Positions 33,505-42,520 are shown, counted from the stretch's first letter. The stretch is 54,326 nucleotides of DNA from an uncultured Alphaproteobacteria bacterium (GCA_944389235.1 CALXLO010000002.1:1-54326), one strand, 5' to 3'. Translations and numbers: made by a program. Notes: generated from the sequence alone by a model not told the origin.

Positions 33505-34374
33505 TTAATTTAATGTGTCGCATGCAACACGATAAAACTGACATAACTGATTCGCCGCAGTGCGTTCTGAATCAAAGCCATCGCCGCATTTGTTCGGCAT
33601 GTTGCGTGCACATACCGTTTCAACACATTCATTATATGATGCGTTATTGTCGCACCCAGATTGCGCGGTTATTAACATTTGTTCGCGTGCGTTCTGATAC
33701 GACGCAACGATGTTTGCCAATAATGTATCTGCGTTTTTAATGGCATTGTCGCGGTCAGATGTTAATGTTGTGCGAATGTCCGCCAAGTATTCGTCGCACC
33801 CAGTGGCAGAAATACTGCATTCAGAAAAATATCTGTTAAAATTGTCGTCGGTTTCACATGCACGCCAATCTGGTCCGCAGCGCGCGGCATCAACAATACA
33901 TGCACGAATATCTGTCTGGCATGATGTCGCACTGGCTGTTTTTGTATTAGACGCTAATGATGCAGCGTATTGGGCGCTGACCCCGGCCGCACGGCATGAT
34001 TGTTCAATTAAACTGTCGTATGTGTCTGATACATCATCTGCGGTGCAACCGTCAACCTTGGCAATACATTGTTCAGTTGCCCATACATAGCGTTGACCTG
34101 GGTCGGTTGGCGCATCTTCCAGTTCGTCTTCGGTAAGTGTATATCGTGCCGATTGACCCAACGATAAACTGCGCATGCCGGTTTGTCCGGTTGGTGGTGT
34201 CCCAGCACTGGATGTGCCGCAATATTGACAACGCGCCGCCGGATTTGACGATACATTAATTGCGCACACAGAATCTAAACACCGGGTCAAATTCATCTGG
34301 GAACATGTCGCAGCCAATGTAATTGACGGCAACATAAAAACACTGCACGCAAAAAATATCGTGATTGGTTTCAT
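33505..34374 (-). CDS. Small secreted Cys-rich protein, first gene of the OmpA-linked operon
   Basis: The 289-residue product has a signal peptide (to about residue 21, TLA-ATCS). A short version of the family signature follows directly (CSQMNLTRCLDSVC, then RCQYC), then CQTDIRACIVDAARCGPDWRAC, the C-x6-C-x6-CGx2Wx2C module. More cysteines follow towards the C-terminus (CDNNASYNECVETVC, NKCGDG, LCQFYRVACDTLN). It lacks the long low-complexity region and membrane segments of its relatives. AAAGAGAGAA abuts the ATG. It is followed by the 31886-33487 gene after 17 nt. Probable role: a small partner or subunit of the same envelope assembly. Confidence 0.83.
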   Translation of the reverse strand: MKPITIFFACSVFMLPSITLAATCSQMNLTRCLDSVCAINVSSNPAARCQYCGTSSAGTPPTGQTGMRSLSLGQSARYTLTEDELEDAPTDPGQRYVWATEQCIAKVDGCTADDVSDTYDSLIEQSCRAAGVSAQYAASLASNTKTASATSCQTDIRACIVDAARCGPDWRACETDDNFNRYFSECSISATGCDEYLADIRTTLTSDRDNAIKNADTLLANIVASYQNAREQMLITAQSGCDNNASYNECVETVCARNMPNKCGDGFDSERTAANQLCQFYRVACDTLN

Positions 34375-34392
34375 TTCTCTCTTTATAAAAAG

Positions 34393-34420
34393 AGTATATC
34401 AAAAAACATGATGTCTTGAA
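34393..34420 (-). promoter_or_regulatory. Candidate promoter of the minus-strand operon
   Basis: On the - strand, TTCAAG (34420-34415) and TATACT (34398-34393) are spaced by 16, just before the first gene. The -10 is good and the -35 weak. It is divergent from the promoter at 34470-34498. Confidence 0.4.
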
Positions 34421-34469
34421 AGTAAAAAAGCGGTACAAAATGTATAAAAATATTTTTTGATAATCTGTC

Positions 34470-34498
34470 TTGACAAAATGTATATTTTTGTCTATGTT
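34470..34498 (+). promoter_or_regulatory. Sigma70-type promoter
   Basis: TTGACA (34470-34475) and TATGTT (34493-34498) are separated by 17. The gene at 34528 starts 29 nt downstream behind AAAAGGGGA. Confidence 0.7.
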
Positions 34499-34527
34499 GT
34501 GTATGTAATAACCAAAAGGGGATTAAA

Positions 34528-35271
34528 ATGGCAACTACAACGGGTGCAAAAACACCACGCAAGTTTAAGTTTGACAAGAAAATTTTGGCGCATACATCTG
34601 CGGCGATTGTTGGTGCGGCGTTGATTATATTCGGTATTAATCAGTGCAGCAATAAACGCGACGAACGCGCATTAAAAGAAGCGGCACAACGCAACTTGAC
34701 CGAAAAACAAGAACAGTATATCAGTGCGGCTGAAATAATAAAAAAAGCAGCTGTCGCAATTGATAGTTTATCGGGTGATAATCAAATCAAGGCTGATTCA
34801 ATTATCGTTCTGAATGATTCTATCAAAGTATTGAACGATTCGTTAGATTTGACTCAACGCCAATTGACAGATTGCAGAAAATCTAAAAAACGCCCGGCGC
34901 GTCCGTCTGTACCGGCAGAAAAACCACAACAGGCAAAACCACGCGTGATTGATGCGGTTGCAGCCGCGCCAGTTAATAATGAAACAATTATTAAACTGCA
35001 AGACAGTGTTAAGAATACTGGTGATGTTATTGTCGCAAATGGTGATGTGCGCGGAAATAACAAAACAGAAATTACACTGGGCAAAGGCGCAGAAAACAGC
35101 GGCACAATTGTTGTGAATAACGGCGGTAATGTAACAGTATATGGCAACAGTGCAGATTCTGTGAAAAATGATACTGCTGCTGATAAAGCACAACCGCAAA
35201 AGCAAGTTGATACACTGCGTGCAAAAGTTATCTGTGTTTGGACAGAAAAAACACGGACTTGGGTTCGCTAA
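34528..35271 (+). CDS. Membrane-anchored protein with coiled coil and Asn/Gly repeats
   Basis: Unrecognised. The 247 residues begin with a basic cytoplasmic stretch, then one membrane helix (AHTSAAIVGAALIIFGINQC, about residues 21-40), giving a single-pass anchor. A helical, probably coiled-coil region follows (about 45-120), containing repeated DSI/LND units (ADSIIVLNDSIKVLNDSLDL), then a basic Pro/Lys linker. The next part (about 150-215) is rich in Asn, Gly, Val and Thr (GDVIVANGDVRGNNKTEITL, GTIVVNNGGNVTVYGNS), compatible with a short beta-solenoid. The C-terminus is WTEKTRTWVR. It has its own promoter and terminator. Confidence 0.78.
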   Translation: MATTTGAKTPRKFKFDKKILAHTSAAIVGAALIIFGINQCSNKRDERALKEAAQRNLTEKQEQYISAAEIIKKAAVAIDSLSGDNQIKADSIIVLNDSIKVLNDSLDLTQRQLTDCRKSKKRPARPSVPAEKPQQAKPRVIDAVAAAPVNNETIIKLQDSVKNTGDVIVANGDVRGNNKTEITLGKGAENSGTIVVNNGGNVTVYGNSADSVKNDTAADKAQPQKQVDTLRAKVICVWTEKTRTWVR

Positions 35272-35302
35272 AAGTTCAGCGTATTGGTTGCTGAAATATA
35301 AA

Positions 35303-35337
35303 ATCAGGCACCGGCAATTTGGTGCCTGATTGTTTTT
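35303..35337 (+). terminator. Intrinsic terminator
   Basis: ATCAGGCACC and GGTGCCTGAT form a perfect 10-bp stem around an 8-nt loop, followed by TGTTTTT. The core is the same as in the terminator after rplQ. Confidence 0.88.
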
Positions 35338-35426
35338 ATATATTTATATGCAATAGTGGATTAAATTTTTCTAGACATATATTTCATAAGTGTGTTAAGA
35401 TATTTTTTGTACAGAGAGAATATTTA

Positions 35427-38400
35427 ATGAAATACATCAGAATTTTTCTGTTTGCACTGTTTTTTGCACCGGTTGCGGCATTTGCGGCAACACCCAGCAA
35501 TGAATTTATGATTGCGGCCCAGTTGTTATCTGCGGCAAAAAATGCCGATATTCAACAGGTTCAGCTGCTGATTAATAATGGCGCAGATGTTAATTATGTG
35601 GACAGCACAGGGTTATCACTGGTGTGTACTGCGTTGATGAATAATGATATTCGCGCGGCACAAATATTGCAAATGTATGGCGCAGATGCGTCAAAGTGCG
35701 ACCGACAAATAAAACAATACGAATCGCGAAATACCCCTGAAAGCAGCGGGGGGCTGTTCAGCGGACTATCTTCCGCCCAGAGTATATCATTAGCGGCGGC
35801 GGGGGCCGCCGTTGTCGTAGGTGGGTTGTTTTTATTGACTGACTGGCTGGACCCGGGGAATGAAAATAATAATGGTGGAACCGGCACCGGTGGCAATCGA
35901 CCAGGCCAGGGTGAAAATACAGGTGGTAATTCTGGCAGTGGTACCGAGGCTTTTATTACTGGTGTTGGACCGGCGTATGTCGCATCAGATAATACTGTGT
36001 CTTATAGCAAACAAAAATATCAAGAAAACTTAAAATTGTGGAACCCCAGTACCGGCGGTACAAATGAACTGGACTTTAATTATTTCAGACCAACTGTACA
36101 AACAACTAATAATTATTTATTAGATGGTTTGCCAGCTGGGATGCAGAATTATCTGTTGATTATGCACGGTTATTCGGCGTTTGCAAATGGATATATGGGG
36201 CAAACAACATTTCGTAATACGGATTCTTCACATTCACCGGTATACTTGAATAATGATACTGGTGGTGGTAAACCGATACTGACATCTGTAATAACAACAA
36301 ATGGTATTAATCCGGCGGGTTCGGCTTCGCGCGGGGATGGTATTTTGTATGCTGCCGGTGCTGGTGTTGGTGCAGCAACAACCAGGGTGGATAAATATGC
36401 AAATTATTTGTCGGCATGTACCAGTGATGGATGTGGCGCAGAAGTGGAAAAAGGTTTTGATTTATCAGGCAGTGGAACGGCAATGAACCCGTTTGCCAGT
36501 GCAACAGACAGTGCGCCCGCCAAGATAATTGGGGGATGGGCGGCTGGTGAACGCGCATACGGTGATTTATTCGGGTTTGTTCCAAATGGTCAATTGGCGA
36601 TATACAGAACCGGTGGTGGCTATGAATGGGTTGATGTAAAAAATCCAACCAGTGGCGCGTCTGTGGGAACAGTTAGCAAGGCTGGTACTGGTGATTCTGG
36701 TAATAATGTAATTGCCGTTGGCGATACAATAACCTTGGGTGGAAAAACTTATACTATTTCGTTGGCAAATTCGGGGGGAACAAATCCGACAATTACAGTT
36801 AATGGCACAGTGTACAAGGTTGGTGATAATTCAACTTTATTAAAAGGTGTTTGTACCAGCAGTACCCCCGCGGACTGCGAAGGTGTGTCTGATATTGCAA
36901 TTTATCAGGGAACAGACGGTTTCTATTATGTGAATACAACCGGAAAAAATACTTTTGATGCTGTATATGTTGTTGATAACAATAATATTTATACCCAAAA
37001 AACCCAGCAAGAAACAGATATCAAAACTTTTGAAGCAATATTTAATGCGCGTACAAATGGTGCAACTGTTGTTGCAAATGCAACATTGAATCCGGAATCA
37101 CGCAGTGCATCGTATGCTAAAATGAATGATTTGCCGTCTTTGTTCGCAACTGCGGGCAGTGCAGATAAAAAAATAGTATTTGCTGAACTGATTGATAAAT
37201 ATTATGAAAAAGACAGCAGTGGTTCAACCACCCAGGGTGGATTTGCAAATCGTATGTTTAATGGATACAGCAGTGGTCAGCCAATAATTGTTATGCCGGC
37301 TGGTGAATTTGAATTTGGTTTGGGTGATGGTAAATCAGTCGAAGTGTTAGATGCAACATTTGAAAATTATGCACCGGCATTATATGACCAAAATCTGGAA
37401 CGGATGTTTATGACAGTTGTTGCTGTTCAAAACGCAACAGGTACTGCCGCAGCAGATTCAATTGAAGGATACGGTAATGGTACCGGGTCTGCGTATGGAC
37501 CGTTGTATTTATCAGCATGGGTTGATAATAACGGTACAACAGATACCACAGATGATGACAAGACATATATGTCGCGTAAATGTGGTATTGCAGGATTGGG
37601 ATTAAATGGCATTGACCCGTGGTGTTTTTCGGCGGCGGGTCCGACTGCTGAAATGGCGACCGCATCTGCGGCGGGGGCGGTTGCGGCGATAAAAGGGGCA
37701 TTTAGTTATTTATCTAACCCAAAAATATTTGTGTTGTTGGCGTTAACAGCAGACGGTCCATATTTGGCAACAAATCCAAGTTCTGAAAATGGTACTGCAT
37801 GGACAAGCGTTAATGAATTAGTTGCTTATTTGCAAAAAATGTATTCTTTGCCGCCAGAATATGCACAGTTAAATTTAACAGGTCAAGAATATTTGGACAA
37901 ATTTGCCGAAGTTTATGGTTATGGCATGATTAATCTGGAACGGGCAACAACCCCAGGCAAAAGGGTTTATTTCTATGATGGAAATAATATTGTGTCTGAC
38001 AGTGGCAATGCGTATTGGCGTGCGGCGCAAAATACAACTTTTCGTGCATCGTCAGTATTTAGTTTGGCAAACGAAACAATCAGTGCACCGTTCTTTGATG
38101 TGCTGGAAAGTTTTGATGGGTCAATGACTTTGCCACGCGTGTGGAAAAATGAATTTGCGCTGGGGACAACATCAAAACGCGGATTGTATATGGGTGATGT
38201 TTTGGGCGAATTTAGAACGCGCACAGCACAGTCTAATCGTATACAATTTGGTAATTTTGGTTTTTCAATGTCTATGTCTGAAAAGCCGTATGCAGATAAT
38301 ATGAATGGTTTGGATGATATGCGGTTGGATTATACATCGGGTAATTGGAATTTTGCCGCCGGTTATCAACGGCATTTTACAGATGGTAATTCGCGCTTTG

Positions 38401-39188
38401 ATGGGATGTCTAATCCAATATTGGCGATGACATCGAATGCTGTTTTGTCGGATGTTGAATATCGGGCAGGGCGTTGGTCTTTTGGTGCGCGCGCGTTTTC
38501 TGGTAATATCACAGATGAAACAACATTAGACAATGACCCAACTATTTCATCGCAATATATGCCGGCGCGTCTGGGGTTAATGCAGGGCGCACAGTCTAAT
38601 GTTGCATGGAATGGGGAACAGTTCGGATTTTCTGCGTCGTTTGGTGCCGCACATGAAACAAATACTTTACTGGGGGCGGTGTCTGGCGGACTGTTGAATA
38701 TGGGTAATGGTGATACTGTATACGCGGATACAGAAATGTATTGGTCGCCAATGGAAAATATGCGCTTTACGGTGCGTTCAACTTTTGCGCGAACAAACAC
38801 AAATGCGACCGGTGATTTTGTTTTGGGCATGTCTGATATCGATTCGCGCGCATTTGCGTTTGGTATGGATATTGGCGGGTTTAGTTTCAGTGTCGCGCAG
38901 CCATTAACTATCAGTCGTGGCAGTTTGTTATATCCGTATGCTGAATATGAAATCGTTAATGTTGGCGATAATAAATATGATATAACAATTCAAAATGCAC
39001 ACATAGAAAGTTTGGATTTAAGCCCGACACAACGCGAAGTTCGGTTTACTGGTGCATATCGTCATAATTTGGGTGAATTTACAGATGGCGCAATTGGGTT
39101 TATATATCGTGTTAATCCAAATAATACATCTGAATTTGGAAATGAATCTATATTCATGATGAAGCTAACACATCGTTTGGGAATATAA
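35427..39188 (+). CDS. Ankyrin / subtilisin-like autotransporter, probably catalytically dead
   Basis: I start it at ATG 35427 (MKYIRIFLFALFFAPVAAFA), which gives a signal peptide and has AGAGAGAA upstream. The longer open frame begins in the terminator. The 1253-residue product has ankyrin-like repeats (about 25-95, with QVQLLINNGADVNYVDSTG), a hydrophobic helix (SISLAAAGAAVVVGGLFLL, about 119-137) and a Gly/Asn linker. A large passenger follows, then a C-terminal beta-barrel (about 970-1253). Parts of the passenger recall S8 subtilisin autotransporters (SRKCGIAGLGLNGIDPWCFS, later YGYGMINLERATTPG). The segment that should be GTSMATPHVAG reads PTAEMATASAAG, so Glu742 replaces the catalytic serine. 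The last residue is Ile rather than the usual Phe. An ankyrin domain at the N-terminus of an autotransporter is unusual. Confidence 0.75.
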   Translation: MKYIRIFLFALFFAPVAAFAATPSNEFMIAAQLLSAAKNADIQQVQLLINNGADVNYVDSTGLSLVCTALMNNDIRAAQILQMYGADASKCDRQIKQYESRNTPESSGGLFSGLSSAQSISLAAAGAAVVVGGLFLLTDWLDPGNENNNGGTGTGGNRPGQGENTGGNSGSGTEAFITGVGPAYVASDNTVSYSKQKYQENLKLWNPSTGGTNELDFNYFRPTVQTTNNYLLDGLPAGMQNYLLIMHGYSAFANGYMGQTTFRNTDSSHSPVYLNNDTGGGKPILTSVITTNGINPAGSASRGDGILYAAGAGVGAATTRVDKYANYLSACTSDGCGAEVEKGFDLSGSGTAMNPFASATDSAPAKIIGGWAAGERAYGDLFGFVPNGQLAIYRTGGGYEWVDVKNPTSGASVGTVSKAGTGDSGNNVIAVGDTITLGGKTYTISLANSGGTNPTITVNGTVYKVGDNSTLLKGVCTSSTPADCEGVSDIAIYQGTDGFYYVNTTGKNTFDAVYVVDNNNIYTQKTQQETDIKTFEAIFNARTNGATVVANATLNPESRSASYAKMNDLPSLFATAGSADKKIVFAELIDKYYEKDSSGSTTQGGFANRMFNGYSSGQPIIVMPAGEFEFGLGDGKSVEVLDATFENYAPALYDQNLERMFMTVVAVQNATGTAAADSIEGYGNGTGSAYGPLYLSAWVDNNGTTDTTDDDKTYMSRKCGIAGLGLNGIDPWCFSAAGPTAEMATASAAGAVAAIKGAFSYLSNPKIFVLLALTADGPYLATNPSSENGTAWTSVNELVAYLQKMYSLPPEYAQLNLTGQEYLDKFAEVYGYGMINLERATTPGKRVYFYDGNNIVSDSGNAYWRAAQNTTFRASSVFSLANETISAPFFDVLESFDGSMTLPRVWKNEFALGTTSKRGLYMGDVLGEFRTRTAQSNRIQFGNFGFSMSMSEKPYADNMNGLDDMRLDYTSGNWNFAAGYQRHFTDGNSRFDGMSNPILAMTSNAVLSDVEYRAGRWSFGARAFSGNITDETTLDNDPTISSQYMPARLGLMQGAQSNVAWNGEQFGFSASFGAAHETNTLLGAVSGGLLNMGNGDTVYADTEMYWSPMENMRFTVRSTFARTNTNATGDFVLGMSDIDSRAFAFGMDIGGFSFSVAQPLTISRGSLLYPYAEYEIVNVGDNKYDITIQNAHIESLDLSPTQREVRFTGAYRHNLGEFTDGAIGFIYRVNPNNTSEFGNESIFMMKLTHRLGI

Positions 39189-39205
39189 CAAAATTCGTCC
39201 GGCAC

Positions 39206-39231
39206 AAAAAACGCCCCACAGGGCGTTTTTT
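39206..39231 (+). terminator. Intrinsic terminator
   Basis: AAAAAACGCCC (39206-39216) and GGGCGTTTTTT (39221-39231) flank a 4-nt loop, closing the autotransporter gene. Confidence 0.9.
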
Positions 39232-39257
39232 GCGTTAATTTTGTGTTAATTGGACGC

Positions 39258-39285
39258 TTGATAAAATCTGTTTTTGTTTTATACT
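39258..39285 (+). promoter_or_regulatory. Promoter of the gene at 39313
   Basis: TTGATA (39258-39263) and TATACT (39280-39285) are separated by 16. The ATG lies 27 nt downstream. Confidence 0.6.
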
Positions 39286-39312
39286 GGTTATTGTTATACA
39301 AAGGTTGTCATA

Positions 39313-39702
39313 ATGAACATTTATAAAAATATAGTATATATAAAAAAGTTTTTTGCGCCAAACAAGAACTTTGTTGCACCGTTCGCAGAAGGTGATGCAG
39401 AAACATTATCGGTCATGGGTACAGACGCGCGATTTTTGCGTGCCAGAAATGGACGCGTATACTTTTATTATTACCCGCTGGATAATGCAAATTTAGATGT
39501 GGCGAAATATTTATTTGCCAGAAATGGATTAAAGGCAAAAATTCATAACAGTCATTATTATTTTTATAAAAGACCGGTGTTGCGTGTACCGCTGAAATGT
39601 ATTAATGAAAAACCAGAATATATGAAATTTGTTAAATCAATTGATGTTGCTAAAACTATGCCAGATTTTGATATGACTATTAAGAAAATAAAAACCAGAT
39701 AA
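39313..39702 (+). CDS. Small cytoplasmic protein of unknown function
   Basis: I choose ATG 39313 (MNIYKNIVYIKKFFAPNKN), with AAGG 8 nt upstream. The frame extends 13 codons earlier into the promoter. The 129-residue product has no signal peptide or membrane segment. It is basic and rich in Tyr, Phe and Lys (RVYFYYYPLDNANLDVAKYL, HNSHYYFYKRPVLRVPLKC). The mix of alternating hydrophobic residues suggests a small alpha/beta fold. I do not recognise a family. It is a single-gene transcript with a promoter and a terminator shared with ppiD. Confidence 0.72.
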   Translation: MNIYKNIVYIKKFFAPNKNFVAPFAEGDAETLSVMGTDARFLRARNGRVYFYYYPLDNANLDVAKYLFARNGLKAKIHNSHYYFYKRPVLRVPLKCINEKPEYMKFVKSIDVAKTMPDFDMTIKKIKTR

Positions 39703-39718
39703 AACAAAAATATGAATT

Positions 39719-39745
39719 AAAAATCGCCCATTCGGGCGATTTTTT
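39719..39745. terminator. Bidirectional intrinsic terminator
   Basis: ATCGCCC and CGGGCGAT arms around a short loop are flanked by an A-run and a T-run. It serves the gene at 39313 (+) and ppiD (-), which converge here. Confidence 0.85.
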
Positions 39746-41156
39746 AATTTGCAAAGAATCTGTTAAACACCCGTTCGTTTATTTCCACTGGATATTTACG
39801 AATCAGATATTCGTTGTAATCGTCAACAACCTGGCGATTTATCATATTTTGCAATTCTGTACGCAAATCTTTGGCGCGTTTTTCGTTATGCTGGGGTAAA
39901 ATTTCTTGTTCTATGTGCAGTACATAAAATTCATCGTCGCCAGATACAATAGAATTAGAACCGATTTCAGAATTAAATGTCGCGGTCAGAACATCCAGCG
40001 GGGCACCAGATGCGCGTGAAACAGTTTTGTTTCTGGCATTTGCTAGATTCCCGGTCTGATTCAAATCAACCAACAATTCATTTGCACGCACATACGCCTG
40101 TTTGCGCTGTTCGTTGCGTTTCCAATCCGATACTAAATTTTTCCGTACTGATTCAAATTCTGCGTTGTGCGATGGTATAATATTGTCAACGCGAACGATA
40201 ACAAAGCCATCATCTGTTTCAATTATTTCGCTTTCCAGACCAGATTCCATATCAAAAATGCGCGTCATCATACGGTCGGTCAGCAATTTGTCCACAGGAC
40301 GATTGCCAGCATCAAATGTGCCCAGCGCAACATATTTTGCATCATGACGCGCCGCCGCAGAATCCATTGTGTCGCCAGCAATGATATCGTCTTCAACCGC
40401 GATTGCGCGTTCGTATGCGGCATCATAACTGTCAGGTTTGTCCATGTCAGCAGGAATTAAAACATACGATACGGTGCGTTGTTCCGGAATGGTATGTGGA
40501 TTTTGTTCATAAAATGCGCGCAATTCTTCGTCGGTTGGATTGCCGGCACTGAAATCAGAAAATTTTACTGTGGTGTAATCGATTTCGCGTTCGGCATATC
40601 GTGCGTTATAGGTTGCGTCAACAGCAAATTCAGGAATTGTAATAGGCACTGACAACGCCCCCAGTGTATATTCGCGCATAATTTGATTGCGCAGAACATT
40701 TGCAAAGGCAGCCTCGCTATAACCGGTATTCATTAAAACTGCATCAAATAAAAACGGTGAAAATTGTCCATTGTCTTGAAATTCCGGAAATTCACGAATT
40801 TCACGCGCCACTTCGGCATCAGAAACAACAAAACCTAAATCACGCGCATGGGTTTCAGTCATTGCCTGGGTTGTTAATTTAGACAATACTGTTTGATTTA
40901 GTGCATTTGCCAATGTTTTATCAGAATATATTTCGCGTTGCTGGTCGCGCGACATCGCAGATAACTGTGCCGTGCGTTCCAGATTAAACTGTTGTATTGT
41001 GATTTCTGTATCGCCCACGCGTACCAGTGTTGTGTCGCCGCTGCTGCCACCAAAAATCCATTCAGCAACACCCCAGCCGATAAATGAAAAAGCCAATATT
41101 CCAATTAAAATCTTTGCAACAGGTTTATCTGCCGCGTTTCTTAAATATTCTAGCAT
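39744..41156 (-). CDS. ppiD: PpiD-like periplasmic peptidyl-prolyl isomerase / chaperone
   Basis: PpiD-type proteins are anchored in the inner membrane near the Sec translocon and help newly exported proteins fold. The 470-residue product shows the family start (MLEYLRNAADKPVAKILIGI), one membrane helix (ILIGILAFSFIGWGVAEWIF), a SurA-N-like domain (about 45-190, with VGDTEITIQQFN) and a parvulin-like region (about 210-345). A second helical lobe follows to the end. It is shorter than the roughly 620 residues of E. coli PpiD, as is common in alphaproteobacteria. AAGGGGA precedes the ATG. It is divergent from tpiA with a 68-nt gap. It is a plausible helper for the many exported proteins encoded nearby. 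Confidence 0.88.
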   Translation of the reverse strand: MLEYLRNAADKPVAKILIGILAFSFIGWGVAEWIFGGSSGDTTLVRVGDTEITIQQFNLERTAQLSAMSRDQQREIYSDKTLANALNQTVLSKLTTQAMTETHARDLGFVVSDAEVAREIREFPEFQDNGQFSPFLFDAVLMNTGYSEAAFANVLRNQIMREYTLGALSVPITIPEFAVDATYNARYAEREIDYTTVKFSDFSAGNPTDEELRAFYEQNPHTIPEQRTVSYVLIPADMDKPDSYDAAYERAIAVEDDIIAGDTMDSAAARHDAKYVALGTFDAGNRPVDKLLTDRMMTRIFDMESGLESEIIETDDGFVIVRVDNIIPSHNAEFESVRKNLVSDWKRNEQRKQAYVRANELLVDLNQTGNLANARNKTVSRASGAPLDVLTATFNSEIGSNSIVSGDDEFYVLHIEQEILPQHNEKRAKDLRTELQNMINRQVVDDYNEYLIRKYPVEINERVFNRFFAN

Positions 41157-41224
41157 TTAATCCCCTTTTGCGATACCATAGCAAAACGATATCAGAAAAA
41201 TCAACGAAAAAAAGGGAAATATGG

Positions 41225-41929
41225 ATGAAAATAATCGCAGGAAATTGGAAAATGAACGGTTCGCGTGATGCGCTGGTTAATATGGTGGCGGCATTACAAA
41301 ATTTGGATAGTAAAAATACTGTTGTTCTATGTGTGCCGTATACTATGTTATGTGTTGATGGTGGACGGGTAAATATTGGTGCCCAAGATGTCAGTGCGCA
41401 TGAACATGGGGCATATACAGGTGAAGTTTCAGCCGCAATGATTGCAGATGCAGGGGCGAAGTATGTTATTGTTGGCCACAGTGAACGACGCGCATATCAT
41501 AATGAAACAAATGATATTGTTCGCCAAAAGGCATCAATGGCAATTGGGGCAGGATTGGCCCCGATAATATGTGTCGGTGAAACAATGGATGAAAAACAAG
41601 CCGGAAAAACAATGACAATTATTGAATCTGGGGTGCGCGAATCTGTACCGTCTGATGCGCATGGAAATATTGTTATTGCATACGAACCGCGCTGGGCAAT
41701 CGGGGCAGGATTGACCCCAACAAACGCAGAAATTGCAAATGCCCATAAATTAATTACAGATACATTGGAATCAATGGGACTGGGCGGAACACCAATTTTA
41801 TATGGTGCCAGTGTCAAGGCAGCAAACGCAGCAGAAATTATGTCAATTCCAAATGTTGACGGTGTGCTGGTGGGGGGCGCGTCCTTGAAACCGGATGACT
41901 TCATACCTATAATAACCAGTGCTGAATAA
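41225..41929 (+). CDS. tpiA: Triosephosphate isomerase
   Basis: TIM interconverts dihydroxyacetone phosphate and glyceraldehyde 3-phosphate in glycolysis. I start it at ATG 41225 (MKIIAGNWKMNG), preceded by AAAGGGA. The upstream open frame overlaps ppiD and has no family likeness. The 234 residues are at the short end for the family (about 250). Catalytic residues are all present: Asn7 and Lys9 in AGNWKMNG, His85 in VGHSERR and Glu154 in AYEPRWAIGAG. The C-terminal phosphate-binding GGASL is also there. The YEPRW form (Arg for the usual Val/Ile) is less common. grpE follows after 38 nt, probably in the same transcript. Confidence 0.96.
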   Translation: MKIIAGNWKMNGSRDALVNMVAALQNLDSKNTVVLCVPYTMLCVDGGRVNIGAQDVSAHEHGAYTGEVSAAMIADAGAKYVIVGHSERRAYHNETNDIVRQKASMAIGAGLAPIICVGETMDEKQAGKTMTIIESGVRESVPSDAHGNIVIAYEPRWAIGAGLTPTNAEIANAHKLITDTLESMGLGGTPILYGASVKAANAAEIMSIPNVDGVLVGGASLKPDDFIPIITSAE

Positions 41930-41967
41930 ATATATAGTTATTAAATGTAAATAATAGGGAAATTGGC

Positions 41968-42519
41968 ATGAACGAAGATAAAAATGTAAAAATAGATGAA
42001 GTTTCTGTTAGTGATGCTGGGGCGGGGGCATCATCTGATGATGCGATTGTGCCCGCAGAATCAGGCGCTGACCGTGATGAAGTTATTGAACAATTAAATG
42101 CACAAATTACGGAATTAACAGATAAATATTTGCGTACTGCGGCAGAATTGGAAAATACGCGTCGTCGTGCTGCATTAGATATTGAATCCAGTGCGCGAAA
42201 TCGTGCAATGGCAATCGCCAAGAAATTTTTACCTGTTATGGATGCAATTGAATCTGCAAAAAAACTTAACCCAGATGATGACGGTATAAAGTCTATGGCA
42301 TTGGCAATGGACAGCGCGTTTACACAAATTGGTATTGTAAAAATAGAATCATTGGGGCAAGTTATGAATCCGCAATTTCATAATGCTGTCCAGGTTGCAG
42401 ATGCGCCATCTGATGCAAATCCGAAACCACAATCAAACACTGTTATCGAAGAATTGCAATCGGGATATATGTTTGGTGATACTGTATTACGACCAGCAAT
42501 GGTTGTTGTTGCTAAATAA
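41968..42519 (+). CDS. grpE: GrpE nucleotide exchange factor
   Basis: GrpE releases ADP from DnaK in the DnaK-DnaJ chaperone cycle. The 183-residue product has an acidic, disordered N-terminus, a long dimerising helix (EQLNAQITELTDKYLRTAAE, ENTRRRAALDIESSARN) and the C-terminal beta domain with HNAVQVAD and the family end GYMFGDTVLRPAMVVVAK. It is separated from tpiA by 38 nt. dnaK and dnaJ are not in the window. No heat-shock promoter is evident. Confidence 0.96.
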   Translation: MNEDKNVKIDEVSVSDAGAGASSDDAIVPAESGADRDEVIEQLNAQITELTDKYLRTAAELENTRRRAALDIESSARNRAMAIAKKFLPVMDAIESAKKLNPDDDGIKSMALAMDSAFTQIGIVKIESLGQVMNPQFHNAVQVADAPSDANPKPQSNTVIEELQSGYMFGDTVLRPAMVVVAK

Positions 42520-42520
42520 A

